Assembly (NCBI RefSeq): GCF_003265705.1
Contig: NW_020312785.1
Span: 24,097,102 to 24,161,101, forward strand
Source of the DNA: Callorhinus ursinus
Lineage: Eukaryota; Chordata; Mammalia; Carnivora; Otariidae
Length of the DNA: 64,000 nt
Direction: 5' to 3'
This document shows, one piece after another, positions 11,445 through 23,145 of the stretch. A program made the translations under genes and the position numbers. Within the stretch, counting starts at the first letter, position 1; every line of letters starts with the position of its first letter. The notes under the pieces are model-generated. The model was not told the DNA's origin and made no database searches. It worked only from the letters and a program-made list of their open reading frames with translations.

Positions 11445-11545
11445 CAGTTTTCCCCTTGAAGATGATGATGATAACACCCCTGTTGAGCTATAAATTACAA
11501 AATCCATGTAAAGTTCTTGGCTCTTGCTGGGATTCAATAAATAAT
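11445..11545 (+). repeat. possible MIR 3' fragment
   Basis: 'gatgatgatgataacacc', 'gtaaagttcttggctcttgctgggattcaataaat' follow the order of the MIR 3' half, but divergence makes this weak. Confidence 0.35.
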
Positions 11546-11762
11546 GGTCATTTTGGGGGCACTGGGGTGGCTCAGTTGTTAAGCATCTGCCTTCGGCTCA
11601 GGTCATGATCCCGGGGTCCTGGGATCAAGCCCCGCATCGGGCTCCTTGCTCTGGGAAGGCCTGCATCTCCCTCTCCCGCTCCCCCTGCTTGTGTTCCCTC
11701 TCTCACTGTGTCCCTCTCTGTCAAATAAATATAATCTTAAATAAATAAATAAAGGTCATTTT
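11546..11762 (+). repeat. CAN SINE
   Basis: The 9-bp duplication GGTCATTTT at 11546-11554 and 11754-11762 bounds a full SINE: head 'gggggcactggggtggctcag', 'ttaagcatctgcc', 'atcgggctcc', C/T-rich linker and an AAATAAATAAA tail. Confidence 0.95.
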
Positions 11763-12189
11763 TAATGACCTGGAGGAATTAAAAATTTACTAGTCAAGAT
11801 TAAACATTATAGAAGATTTACAAAATAGTGAGATAAAATTTAAATATTGTATCTTAAGTTGGTTATATTAAGAGGCAGTAAATAATTTTCATAACATTGC
11901 CATTTTTTAACATAATGTGAACAGTTACTCTTTGAGGATTATCTCAGGATAAGCATAACAAAAAAAAATCAGTATAATTTCTATAAGCATACGTTATGTT
12001 TGCCCACAGATGGTGTTATATTGTTTGTTCAACTTATTTACAATGTGTATTACTAATATCATTGACTATTTCCTGAATTTTGGCAAAAATTGTGTTCAGT
12101 AAAAAACAAACCAAACTGAACAACAACAACAAAAGATACTAAAGTCACAAGTAATCTCCATGTTGCTAAATTCACTGTTTAATTTTAAT
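11763..12189. other. unique AT-rich DNA
   Basis: Nothing recognisable apart from a short CAA run near 12120. Confidence 0.45.
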
Positions 12190-12422
12190 TTCGTCCTTGG
12201 ATCCTTCCCACCCCCTGATATATCTCTTCGCTTGGATACTAGGACATGTGTTTCTCCTGGTTTTCTCCCTACATTGCTGTCTGCTCTTTTTCAGTCTCAT
12301 TTCATTTGCCAGTACCTTCTCAACTTCTAAACATACCTTGAACTTCTTCCTTTTATCATTTCTATACCCATTGCCTTAATGATTTCCTCTGGTTTCATGA
12401 ATTTAAATGCCAAGTAAATGTT

Positions 12423-12645
12423 CTCAAATATATATATCTTTTTTCAGAGAGCAAGAGAACATGCATGTGCTGGGGGTAGGGGGTGTGGTGGGAGACAGGG
12501 GCAGAGTCAGAGGGAGAGAGAGAATCTCAAGCAGACTCCCTGCCCAACACAGAAGCCGGTTGCGGGGCTCCATCTCACCACCTGAGCCAAAATCAAGAGT
12601 TGGATGCTTAACTGACTGAGCCACCCAGGCACTCAAATTTATATT
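12423..12645 (-). repeat. CAN SINE inside L2
   Basis: Antisense SINE between a near-identical CTCAAATATATAT (12423-12435) and CTCAAATTTATAT (12633-12645). Body: purine-rich run, 'aagcagactccctgcccaacac', 'ggggctccatctcaccacctgagcc', 'gactgagccacccaggcac'. Confidence 0.9.
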
Positions 12646-13531
12646 TCTATGCAGATTTCTCACCTGAACTCCACACTGTGGTATGCAACTAACAACCTGA
12701 CATTTCCATCTGCATAGGTAATAATCATCTCAATTTCACGATATTAAAAAACACCCTTGATTTTACATCCCTGCAACCTTTCACTTTTAGGTAACAGGCG
12801 ACTCCATTCTTCTTTCCATTCAGGCCCCAAACTCTGAAACCTTGCGTCATCTCTCTCACCATACATACAATCCACCAATTCAACAACAAATACTATTGAT
12901 TGTATCTCCAAAAGGTGCCTAGATTCTTCACATGTCTTGCTCTTTCTACTACTGCCCTCAAGATCGCAGCCACTCTCTCAGAGCTGGTTTAGTACAATAG
13001 CTTCTGGATAGTCCTCTCTGCTTCCATCCTTGTTCCTCTTCCCTTTCTTCTCAACACAGCAGAAACAGTGGTCATCTTTAAATGCAAGTCAGCTCATCAG
13101 ACTCTTCTGCTCCAAGTGTGTTTCACCATAAGTAAAAACCAAAATGCTGGTAGTAGACCATAAGGCGCGACTTGAACTTCCCCAGTCCTCTTACATCTCT
13201 GACTTCATGTGCCTTTTCTTCCTCTTACTCATTCTTCTCCAGCCACTCGGGCCTCCTTGCTTTTCCACGAAAACATCAGCAATGCACCTGTGTGCCGCTG
13301 TCTTCCCACTCACTGGCGAACACGTGGCTCACTCTCTCTCCACCTGCATGCATGCGCTCAGTTGTCTTGTTTCTTAGTCAACAGATATGGAATCACAACC
13401 AAATCCTATGCTGCCTGTGGACACCCCCATTTCTCTTTTCTGCTTTATTTTTCTCTTTGGCACTTACCAACATCTGACATACTATATGTTACTTTCTTAC
13501 TTTTGTATTGTCCATATTCTCCCACTCAAAG

Positions 13532-13742
13532 GTTAAGCTTTTTGAGGGGAACCTGGGTGGCTCAGTCGTTAAGTGTCTGCCTTTGGCTCAAGTCTGATCC
13601 CAGGGTCCTGGGATCGAGTCCTGCATCGGGCTCCCTGCTCAGCGGGGAGTCTGCTTTTCTCTCTCCCTCTGCTGCTCTCTCTCTGTGTCAAATAAGTAAA
13701 TAAAATCTGAAAGAAATAATAAAATGTTAAGCTTTTTGAGGG
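13532..13742 (+). repeat. CAN SINE inside L2, perfect duplication
   Basis: The 17-bp repeat GTTAAGCTTTTTGAGGG at 13532-13548 and 13726-13742 is itself L2 sequence and shows the exact insertion point. Head 'ggaacctgggtggctcag', 'ggtcctgggatcgagtcc', 'ctgctcagcggggagtctgc', A-rich tail. Confidence 0.97.
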
Positions 13743-13830
13743 CCAAGATTTTTGTCTGTTTATTGCTGTACCCTTGATCGATGCCCATGCTCAATCTCTA
13801 GAAGGCACTCAGAAATATCAGTTATATAAG

Positions 13831-15040
13831 TGAACAAAGTTTACAACTTGTATAGTTATTTAAGGAACATATCTTGATCCCTGTTTTGTGTCTTTCCACT
13901 GTAGTTTCTCTAGGTCTAGGATATATCTTGTTCTTGGCTGACTCTAAATTCTCTCCAATGCCTTTGATCTTATAATTTAATGAGAGGCCCATCTAACTAC
14001 AAATCTATGTATTTTAGTTTCTTGATTCCCTGCATCTTGGACCCACCCACTTGGCAGGTAGGACAGCCTGTCTGCTCTGCTGGTCTTGCATGAAGTCACT
14101 TGCTGTCCCACCACCCGATGTCTATCACTTGAGTTTCTTGACACCAATTTTTTACATGAGTCTGGCTGGACTTTTCGCCATCACCTTAATGGATTTCTCT
14201 ATCTTGCATATGGATGCACCCCAAAAGATAGTACCTGCCTCACCCCCAAAGGCATGTCTGATTCCATTTCTCTGCTCTTTCCAGCCTGCTTCATACTGTT
14301 GCAATCTTCCCCAGCTATGTTGCAAGACCCAAGCTTGCTAAGTGCCTGATTCCTGTTTTTGTGATCTTTCTTTCACTTTCTCAGATATAAGCCAGTTCAA
14401 GCGAACTTGGATCTTGGCCTAAATAAGGGAAGACGGGACTTCTGGAGCTCAAAAATTCATGTTACCAGGAAAAGGCAAATGTGAGACCTCTGGGTTCAGG
14501 GTAGATGTGACTGTGGGTTGTAGTTCTGAGTCTGACAGAGTCCCTTGAGTGTGCACCTCATGGTGGTTTGTCTTGCCTCTCTTCACCTTAAGAGAGAGGG
14601 AATCTCTCCTTTTAGGATGTTAAGAAGAAAATTTCAGTCAGGTATGTACCTTTGCACCACCTTTCACTATGTACTTCCTATTTCTTAGAAGCTAGGAATG
14701 CAAAATTGTTTTTCTTTTCTTTTCTTTTTTTAAAAGACCAGGTCTTGTGGGAAAAAATATAGATATAAATGCTTTTCATGAAATCTGCAAAGTGTTATAA
14801 TTGAAGTGTGAACAGGAAGTATATTGGAGTTTGGCAGGAAAAGAAAAAAAAAAAAACCCAAACCTAAGAAGGCTAGCAAAAACCTAGTATTTCTGGGTGA
14901 CTTCTGGAGTTCAGCATGGCTGATATAGAGTGAATACAGGGAAGTCATTAGACATAATATGAAAGAGTTGGGCAGATTCGATTAGACAGTTCCTAAGATA
15001 GAAAAGCTGAAATGGCTCTAAAGTATTTTAGAGGATGCAC
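13831..15040. other. unique DNA
   Basis: About 1.2 kb with no confident repeat. Two overlapping short frames (14051-14349) show no domain and sit in C/T-rich sequence. Polypyrimidine runs lie near 14705-14735. Confidence 0.4.
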
Positions 15041-15044
15041 TGAT

Positions 15045-15210
15045 TCCTTAGTAATTATATAAATGCAAGTAAAATCACAATGTGATATCATAATATACCC
15101 ATTCAATTAATAAAATCTGGAGATAGGTAAACCCAAGTATTGGTGAGGGCATGGAAAATCAGTAACTCTCATGAATTCCTAACACATAGAACCATCTGGA
15201 AATAAATCTG
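15045..15210 (+). repeat. ancient L1 ORF2 fragment
   Basis: Words in order match the late part of L1 ORF2: 'gtaaaatcacaatgtgatatcat', 'acccaagtattggtgagggcatgg', 'agtaactctcatgaattcc', 'atctggaaataaatctggg'. Strongly diverged, so an old family or HAL1-like relic. Confidence 0.5.
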
Positions 15211-15939
15211 GGTGTACTGAATGAATTAGGTATGCATGCAGCATGTCATTGGAATGAAATCTCTGGTACAAGTATTTTTGCTCCATAGGCTCAGGAAATG
15301 ACTGCTTTGAAGGGGCCAATTAGTTGGCTGTTATGCCTACAAAATAATAAAACTAATGTCCATGCACTACCAAAACTGCTTCTGGGAAAGATTTAGATTA
15401 ATTTGGATAGGCAACTGAGGCTTTGCTTTCCTGTTGCATTTCCATTGTACTTTGTCACCACATTCATTTCACATCTTAGGAGTTACTACCTTATTTTTCT
15501 CCACTCATTTATTTCCTACTGGCTTTCTCTGTTTCCTTGTCTCACAGTAGTGTTTACTCCAACTACTGCACTTATATTCAACTTTTAACCCATTTATTCT
15601 TAATACTTTGTTGCACTTACTTTTCCATGAGAATTCTGATTGATACTTTTATTGCAGTAATTCTTTGTTTTTATAACCAGAAAGATAACATACCATTCCT
15701 CCTTCATAATATTAGAGGCTTCTTGTTACTTCTAACCATTGAAATTATAGTCCAGCTTGTTAATTTTTGTTCAGTCAGCATAACAGTTAGGTGGAAAAAT
15801 TTAATCAGGGAAATTTTCCTGAAGTAGGTGAGTTGGGAGCAAATGTTTATTCCACGTTGGGGAAAATGAACAGGAGAGCTTTCCAACTGATGGGAAACTC
15901 AAAGGGACACAAATAAGCAGCATGGAAGAATGGAAAGTT

Positions 15940-16200
15940 CGCTAGATTTAGCTAGAGGGGAGAGTCAGTCTGTAGTGGGAAAAGATAAAATTAGAGAGGT
16001 ACAAAAGTGCCAGTTGACAGAAGACCTTGAATTAAAAGCCAAGAGTTTAGACTTGATATAGTAGGAGTAGCTGATTCTTGAGCAGGAAGGTGGTGTGATA
16101 AAAATGGCATTTGCAGAAGATTATTTCAGCAGCTTACAAAGGCATAATTGTAGCAAAAGGAGACAGGAATTAGGATCACCAGCAAAGAAGTTATCGTAGC
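15940..16200 (-). repeat. L2 fragment
   Basis: Antisense L2: 'agaccttgaattaaaagccaagagtttagacttgat', 'cttgagcaggaaggtggtgtgat', 'tttgcagaagattatttcagc' follow the order of the complement of the L2 region before its 3' end. Confidence 0.55.
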
Positions 16201-16280
16201 CCTTGTTTGAACAGAATCGGCCTGAAGCCATAGGGAGAAAAGGCCAAAATGATGAATATGTCAGATGCTATAAAGCAAAA

Positions 16281-16475
16281 GTTTTCAAATCTTGGTTCTT
16301 GGCTCACCTATTTCAGAATCACCTGGAATGTTTGTTAAAAATTCATATTTCTATACTACATGCCCAAACTCTTTAATGTCATTCTTTCCAGCAGAGGAAT
16401 GGGAATGAGCATTTTAACAAGTTGCCTATGTGATTCTTTTTTTTTTTTTCACATGGAAGTTTGAGAAGTTCTGCT
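16281..16475 (+). mobile_element. MER20-like hAT element
   Basis: 'cttggttcttggctcacc', 'agaatcacctggaatgtttgttaaaaattc', 'gagcattttaacaagttgcc', 'tatgtgattc', 'gtttgagaagttctgct' occur in MER20 order. The terminal repeats are decayed; a poly-T run has expanded at 16437-16450. Confidence 0.72.
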
Positions 16476-16604
16476 CTAGAGGAAGAATTAAGAGAACATG
16501 GTAACCATACTTGGGAGTGTAGAGGGGAAAAAAGAGTACAATGATTACATGGCAGCCAGTCTAGGACTCAGGAAAACATGATAGAGCAAGTAATAGAAAA
16601 AAAA

Positions 16605-17550
16605 TTAATAGATCTTAATTTTTAGAGGAGTTTTAGGTTTACAACAAAAGTGAGCAGAAGGGCCCATAGTCTTTCATGGGGGGTGGGGGGATGGGTTAGC
16701 CTGGTGATGGGTATTAAAGAGGACAAGTACTGCATGGAGCACTGGGTGTTATATGCAAACAATGAATCATGGAACACTACATAAAAAACTAATGATGTAA
16801 TGTATGGTGATTAACATAACATAATAAAATTTTTAAAAAAGTGAGCAGAAGGTACACAGAGTTCACATATACTCCCTGCCCCTACACACCCACAGCCTCC
16901 GGTTACTCCCCACAGATGGTGCACTTGTTCCAATTGGTGAGCCTACCTTGATATGTCCTTATCACCCAAGATCCACAGATGACACTGGTTTTACTTCTTG
17001 ACATTGTACATAATACGGGTTTGGAAAATTTATAATGATCTATGTCCACCACTGTAGTAACATACAGAGTCGGGTAGCCACACAAATCTCTGTGCTTTGC
17101 TTATTCATTCCTTCCTCCTCCTGAACTCCTAGCAAATACTTTCACTGTCCCCAAAGTTTTGCCTTTTCCAGAATGTTATATAGTTGGAATCATACAGTAT
17201 GCTGCCTTTTCAGATTGGCTTGTTGCACTTAGTAATATTCATTGAAGGATGGATATCTCATTTCTTTTAGGTGCTGAATAATATTCTATTGTCTGGATGT
17301 CCTAGTTTATTTATTACTCACTTACAGAAGGCTATCTTGGTTGTTTCCAAATTTTGGCAATTTTGAAAAAAGCTGCTATAAACATTCATGTACAGGTTTT
17401 GTTTGGATATATGTTTTCAACTCCTTTGGGTAAATACTAAGGAGCATGACTGCCGGATTACATGGTAAGAATGTTTAGTTTTTAAAGAAACCACCAAGCT
17501 GTCCTCCACATCGAATGTATCATTTTTCATTCCCACTAGCAATGAATGAC
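16605..17550 (-). mobile_element. old L1, 3' UTR and ORF2 end, antisense
   Basis: On the plus strand: 'gaggagttttaggtttac', 'cacccaagatccacagatgac', 'ccttttccagaatgttatatag', 'gctgaataatattctattgtc', 'aaaaaagctgctataaacatt', 'ttcccactagcaatgaatgac'. The higher coordinates match the complement of the ORF2 C-terminus and the lower ones the 3' UTR. A younger L1 3' end is inserted at 16662-16836. Confidence 0.8.
16646..16852 (+). mobile_element. young L1 3' end with 16-bp duplication
   Basis: The duplication AAAAGTGAGCAGAAGG occurs at 16646-16661 and 16837-16852. Between them is only the last ~170 bp of carnivoran L1: 'gatgggttagcctggtgatgg', 'atggagcactgggtgttat', 'aatgatgtaatgtatggtg', 'taacataataaaa', then a short A-rich tail. 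It splits the antisense L1 and matches the tail of the large L1 ending near 30620. Confidence 0.96.
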
Positions 17551-17882
17551 AATAGAAACTTAAAGTAAACTTCTATCTAAAAAAAATAATAGCCTTCTAT
17601 CATAATAGAAATCATGGTAGAAAAGCATTCATGGTAGAAAAGATGCTAAATTGTGTTGCCAACATGTTAGAATCAAAATGAACAAAAATCCTCACAGAAA
17701 TAGACTTGAGACAATGAGAGAATGAGTGCGAGTTCAACACTAAACACAAACATTTTGAAAATATTGCACTATTAATGACATCTGAAACCATTAAATACTA
17801 GATGTTGCTTTACAACAAAATATAGGGCCTAAGACATAGGTGTCCCCACATTAAGTGGAAAGAAGAAGTGTCAGAAGACATA
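17551..17882. other. unique AT-rich DNA
   Basis: Contains a short local repeat of 'catggtagaaaag' near 17610-17640. Nothing else is seen. Confidence 0.4.
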
Positions 17883-17907
17883 GTTGTTGTTGTTGTTGCT
17901 GTTGTTT
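17883..17907. repeat. (GTT)n microsatellite
   Basis: Run of GTT units with one GCT interruption. Confidence 0.9.
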
Positions 17908-17914
17908 TTCCCCA

Positions 17915-18130
17915 AACTTGACTTGGGACAGTGCAATCTTGGACTGCTTATAAAAAAATTCAGATTTCCAGGTCCCAATCCAGAACTGACTCAGAATATC
18001 TAGGAGAAAAATGCAGGAATTGGTATTTGGCCAGCTTCTCAGGTGATTTTTATGATTGCTCAGAGGCTAATTGTCTCCTCTTGAGATTCATAATTCTAAA
18101 ACAGTCCACAGAGGGATGGATGTGGTATAT
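17915..18130 (+). mobile_element. possible MER20/MER-type hAT fragment
   Basis: 'aaattcagatttccaggtccc', 'actcagaatatctaggag', 'ggaattggtatttggccagc', 'caggtgatttttatgattgc' resemble the internal part of MER20-type elements. No clear terminal repeats. Confidence 0.5.
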
Positions 18131-18229
18131 GTTGAGATAATACAGGTGTAAAATATAGGCCTGTTTCTAGGCATGGCTAAATGACATTACATTAGGTACA
18201 GATGGAAGTACTCTTCTAGATTAAGAGAA

Positions 18230-18420
18230 CAGTGGTTCTCAGTCTGAGGTGATTTTGCTCCCCAGAGGACAGATGGTAACATCAGGAGACAATTTGATCA
18301 TTACAAATTGGGGCAGGGGAAAGTACTACTTGCATCGAGTGGGTATAAAACATCCCACAATGCAAAGGACAGCCCTCACTTTTCCACAGCAAAGAATTAT
18401 TGGCCCAATACATTGATAGT
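18230..18420 (+). mobile_element. MER5A-like hAT element
   Basis: Begins with the terminal repeat CAGTGGTTCTC and continues in MER5A order: 'gattttgctccccagaggac', 'atcaggagacaatttg', 'tacttgcatcgagtggg', 'aacatcccacaatgcaaaggacagccc', 'gcaaagaattattggccca'. The right terminal repeat is not clear. Confidence 0.8.
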
Positions 18421-21168
18421 AAAAAGACAGAAACCATAAAATAAAAAGGAATAATAGTTAAATGCAGTATGTGAATCCAGTTGGGATTATAATTTCAAGT
18501 TAAAAATAACATTGGCAGGAGCTATAAAAGACCTTCTCAGGACACTTTTAGGCAATTTGTCCATGGGTTAGGCATTATATAATAGAATCATTATTTTTTT
18601 TAAGGTGTGATCTTATTATGGTTAGAAAAATGAATGCCTTTATTTAAGATATGCATGTTGAAGTCTGAACCTAGTTTCAAATGATAGAGCAAAGAAAGTA
18701 ATGTACACACCTATGTATATATATCTTTAGAGAGATATGATATAATTGTGGTAAAATATTAACAAATTTTAAAGAGGAACATAAATGTTCATCTATTGTT
18801 CTATCAATGGTTTGATATGTTTGAAATTTGTTCAGTAAAAAAAAAAATGTGGAAAGTGCCATTCTCAGTATTTTGACAATGTATATTTGGGATTTGGGCC
18901 AATTGGTTCCTTATGATTTCTTTGATCTTGAAATCATTTTTGACCACCATCTTTCTACTGCATGAGACCATTCCCACTACTTCCTGCTCTTAGTCATTTA
19001 AAGTCCCTGAGACGCGTTTGCTGACTAAAACAGAGGTTTAAGCAGTTGACATGTGACTCAGTGAAGAATCTGGCAGCTAGGGCCAGTCTTCTCTTATGTC
19101 ACTTCTCTTCCCTCTTGGTTTTATCTAGATGGCTTTTGCTATCTGGGGGCAAGGATTCCAGACTGTCTCACTAGAGCAAAGTCTTTCACTTCTGCTGTTG
19201 GGTCTAATTACCTGTGTGGTTACCTGTGAAAGGGAGGCTACTCAGTGGCTTTCAAAACCTGTCCCTTCAGGCACACAAAATAGGAAAAGAGCTAAAGACC
19301 CATGCCGTTCTGCTTTCACTGGAATTATCTAAACCCTACCACAGCCACTTCCTAATCATGAAGTGATAACTCGAGTGACCACATTCCGACTGTGGTGAGG
19401 CTGTAACCTCTCTGGCGGTCTCCTTGCCCTGCCATACATTCCAGGGCCATCAGCAATTGCGCTGAAACAGGTCCTTCCCTTTTGGACAGTTTATAAGCCG
19501 TTCCCACTTTTATTGAGGTTACTGTTGCTTTTTCACTGTTGTTAAAACTCTGCCAATATTTTTCAATGTTTCATAGTGCCTTGCATACTGGGGCGCTTTG
19601 TAGCTACTTGATGATTTAATACAGCACAGGTTTGAAATATGGTAGATTCTACAATGTCCAGAATATTCAAATATTAATGAGAAGTTAAGATAGGGGGGAC
19701 TCATTTGGAATTAGGTCAAGAATAATTTTTGAGAAGTGCCTAATTAAAGTCAGTTTCATATTCCCCAATCCTAGATAAACAGATGCACTGATATAAATTT
19801 GTTGAATTTACTTTCTTGTCTTTGATGTAAATGACTATATGTTGGTTACTATCTATATTCATAAAGAAATACAATCATCTGAGTTAAAATTATACTACAA
19901 AATAGGGCTGATGGTGGCTTAGTGAAAGTGGCTTCTGATGATCACAAAACTATGGATATATCTTTCTGACCAGAACGAAGGGCTCTCTAAATGCTGTTTT
20001 CTCATAGTTTCAATTTCTTAGAGGTCTGAAACCTCAGTGGGATGAATAGAAGTATGTTGGGATTGCTTTTGAATTCTGCTGTTATGATAAGGTAGAAAAT
20101 TATGTCTTAAACAGGCAGGCTGGCTCTCAGTTTCACTTTATATGACTTTTTATCAAAACCGGAAGCACTTTTTTAACTCTTCAAAAAAGTCCTATTTCTT
20201 TCTCTTATGTCTGAACACATATGCTTTGAACAGTAGTCTACATAAATGCTCAGCACCTAAGTGAATATTTCTAGGCTTTATTTATTTTTCTGTGTGAGAT
20301 CAAATCATTTTTCAGAAGTTTTACAGTGTTATGTGAGCATCAACTTTCCAAATGAGGTCTGACTCTTTAAATAAAATTTCCTAAATTAAAAAGGTTCCGA
20401 TGTAAAGCCTTATTTCCTAAAAAGAGCTACACAAATATGTTCACCATTTCAGATCAGTGATGCATATCATTTAAAAATTATCATTTTGCAAAATGAAACA
20501 TTCTAGAATCATATGCATATTTACTGTATTAATGATTATTTTGAAGAATTGCGCAGAAAGAGCTGGGTTATACTTTACAGTTAGAGTTGAAACAGTTTTC
20601 TAGAAACTTCATGTGCATATGGCAAAGCTAATGTTTGTATGTTTCCTCCCATTTCCAAAGGGAGAGAGCACAGGAGACTTAGAATCAAAGTTCCAAGTTT
20701 CTTCTCCAAACAGGCCTGGTTATGACTGAATAATAATTCAGTTTAAAACCCCAAAGTCTCAATGGAAAAATAATATCAATTGAGTCTAAATATTAACATT
20801 CTGCTGCTTTAATAACATCCAAACAACATATATATAGCACAATAGTGGGCCAACAACCTAGCCAATCTCTGTCTGGATTTCCTAAGGTTTCGGATTCTGA
20901 CTCTACTTGAGAAGGTAACGATGAAAAAACTTTGTAGAAGAAAGTAAAACATCTGTGGTATTTTAGCATAAGAATTCATGAGTTATGGATTTGTTTCATT
21001 TATGACCTAGGTCTAATAAAAGTGATAGAGTCACAAAGTGGTAAGAAGCCTATGAAGATAAACTGGAAGTAAATGCATGATCATATTCTTTCGGATATTA
21101 AGGCCCAGAAGAATGTCAGTAACTTGTTCACCAGACATAGCATTAGACAAATGTTCATCAGGGTTCAG
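18421..21168. other. unique DNA
   Basis: About 2.7 kb without a recognisable repeat or gene. The part at about 18960-19470 is noticeably less AT-rich than its flanks. No splice-framed exon could be supported. Confidence 0.45.
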
Positions 21169-21242
21169 CACTTCAATAATAGCTGGAAACTTTAATATCT
21201 TACTTTAATAATGGACAGTCAACTAGTGAGAACATTAACAAG

Positions 21243-21471
21243 AAAATAAGAGACTTAGGGGCACCTGGGTGGCTCAGCCAGTTAAGTGTCTGATTTCAGC
21301 TCAGGTCATGATCTCAGGGTCCTGGGATCCAGCCCCACATTGGGCTCCCCACTCAGCAAGGAGTCTGGTTGTCACTCTCCCTCTGCCCCTCCCCCTGCTT
21401 ATGCTCTCTCTGTCTCTCAAATGAATAAATAAAATCTTTTTTAAAAAAGAAAAAAATAAAATAGGAGACTT
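21243..21471 (+). repeat. CAN SINE inside the old L1
   Basis: Near-perfect 14-bp duplication AAAATAAGAGACTT (21243-21256) and AAAATAGGAGACTT (21458-21471), itself L1 sequence. Head 'ggggcacctgggtggctcag', full body, A-rich tail. Confidence 0.95.
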
Positions 21472-21625
21472 GAATAGCACTACAAACCAACTGGAACTAA
21501 TAGACATCTATAGAATACTCAGCAACAGCAAAATTATATATATTCTTCTCAAGCGTGAATGGAACTTTTTTAGGATAGACCATATGACAGGCATAAAACA
21601 AACCTCATTAAATGTAAAATAATAA

Positions 21626-21655
21626 TAGTAATAATAACAACAACAACAACATGAG
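21626..21655. repeat. (AAT)n/(AAC)n low-complexity run
   Basis: Short 'ataatagtaataataacaacaacaacaac' type run inside the old L1. Confidence 0.8.
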
Positions 21656-21903
21656 GTATATTTTCCAATCATAATGGGATAAAAGTAGAAAACGCTAATG
21701 AAAGAAATCTGGGAGATACATAATTATATAGAAATTATACAACACATTCCTAAATTACCAGTGGGTCAAACAAGAAATCACAAGAGAAAACAAAAAATAC
21801 TCTGAGAGGAATAAAAATAAAGATACGCAAGATACACACAATACTAAAACTTATGGGATTCAGCTAAAGTAATGCTCAGAGGGAAATTTTATAGTTATAA
21901 ATG

Positions 21904-21960
21904 CCTATATATATATATATATATAAAGAATAGATATTACATACACACACACACAAACAC
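21904..21960. repeat. (TA)n and (AC)n microsatellites
   Basis: A TA run at about 21905-21925 and an AC run at about 21942-21958 lie in the old L1, separated by an AT-rich spacer. Confidence 0.85.
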
Positions 21961-22263
21961 AAAGAGGCAGAAAGATCTAAAGTTAATAACCTAATCTTCT
22001 ACCTAAGACAGAGGAAAAAGAAGAGCAAAGTAAACCTAAAGCAAACAGAAGGAAATAAATAATAAAGATTAAAGTAGAAATTATTGAACCAGAGAAGAGA
22101 AAAAAATAGAGAAAATCAATGAAACCAAAACTGATTCTTTGGAAAATTCAACACTATTGACACACCTTTAGCTAGACTGACCAAAAAGAGAGGTGGGGAG
22201 GGGGTAGGTGGGAAGAAGAGAAAGAGAAGACGCCAATTCCTAGAATCAGAAGTATAAGAGAGG

Positions 22264-22665
22264 ACAGTGAGCGCTGTGAACTGTGGGAGACTGTTGAATC
22301 ACAGACCTGTACCTCTGAAACAAATAATACATTATATGTTTAAAAAAAGAAAAAAGGAGAAGAAGATAGCAGGAGGGGAAAAATGAAGGGGGGGAAATTG
22401 GAGAGGGAGACGAACCATGAGAGACGATGGACGCTGAGAAACAAACTGAGGGTTCTAGAGGGGAGGGGATGGGGGGATGGGTTAGCCTGGTGATGAGTAT
22501 TAAAGAGGGCACGTTCTGCATGGAGCACTGGGTGTTATACACAAACAAGGAATCATGGAACACGACATCCAAAACTAATGATGTAATGTATGGTGATTAA
22601 CATAATAAAAAATGTAAAAAAAAACTAATAATACAATGTATGATGATCAACATAACAATAAAATT
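22264..22665 (+). mobile_element. L1 3' UTR fragment inserted in the old L1
   Basis: Carnivoran L1 3' UTR: 'gaactgtgggagactgttgaatcac', 'gaaacaaataatacatta', 'gatgggttagcctggtgatg', 'catggagcactgggtgttatac', 'gtatggtgattaacat'. The old L1 ORF2 is continuous across it ('aagtataagagaggaca' before; 'agatgaaatggacac' after). The last ~50 bp are present twice in tandem at 22570-22665. No clear target duplication. Confidence 0.8.
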
Positions 22666-23145
22666 AAAAAAATGTAATATTCTTATCATTTATCTTAAAA
22701 ATATCTTTCAAAAAATTAAAAGTAGGATATATGTCAGTATACTAAATAACTTAGATGAAATGGACACAGTCCTAAAAAGACACACTATTAAAACTGACTT
22801 AAGAAGAAACAGAATTTTACAGATCTGTAGCATGGAAAGAGATTAGATTAGAAATTTTAAAATACCCCCCACCCCAAAGTCCAAGCCCAGATGGCTCCAC
22901 TGGTGAATTCTACCAAACATTTAAAGAAAAATTAATACCACCTTTTCAAAAAATCTTGTGAAAAAACAGAAGAGGATGAAAACTCCCTAACTCATTCTAT
23001 GAGGTTAGCATAACTCTGATACTTAAAACCAGACTGCCAGACTAAGACTTAATAAGAAAAGAAAAATCACAAATGAACATCTTTTATAAAAGTAGGTGTG
23101 AAAATCTTCAACAAAATGCTAGCAAACTGAATCCAGCAACATACC

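Larger units (their letters stand above)
12190..13830 (+). repeat. long L2 LINE copy carrying two SINEs
   Basis: A C/T-rich, roughly 1.25 kb L2 copy (SINE sequence excluded) runs in L2 ORF2-to-3'UTR order. Landmarks are 'cacctgaactccacactg', 'atctttaaatgcaagtcagctcatcagactc', 'tctgacttcatgtgcc', 'ctccagccactcgggcctcc', 'gcacttaccaacatctgac', 'gttaagctttttgagggccaag' and 'gctgtacccttgatcgatgcc'. Open frames at 13144-13703 are fragments of this LINE and of the SINE. The reading frame is heavily decayed. Confidence 0.82.

Noticed and set aside
13144..13703. Cluster of 77-164 codon frames
   Set aside because: They lie over L2 and a CAN SINE.
14051..14349. Overlapping 96- and 87-codon frames as an exon
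   Set aside because: No domain, no good splice sites seen at their ends, and C/T-rich composition explains the openness.
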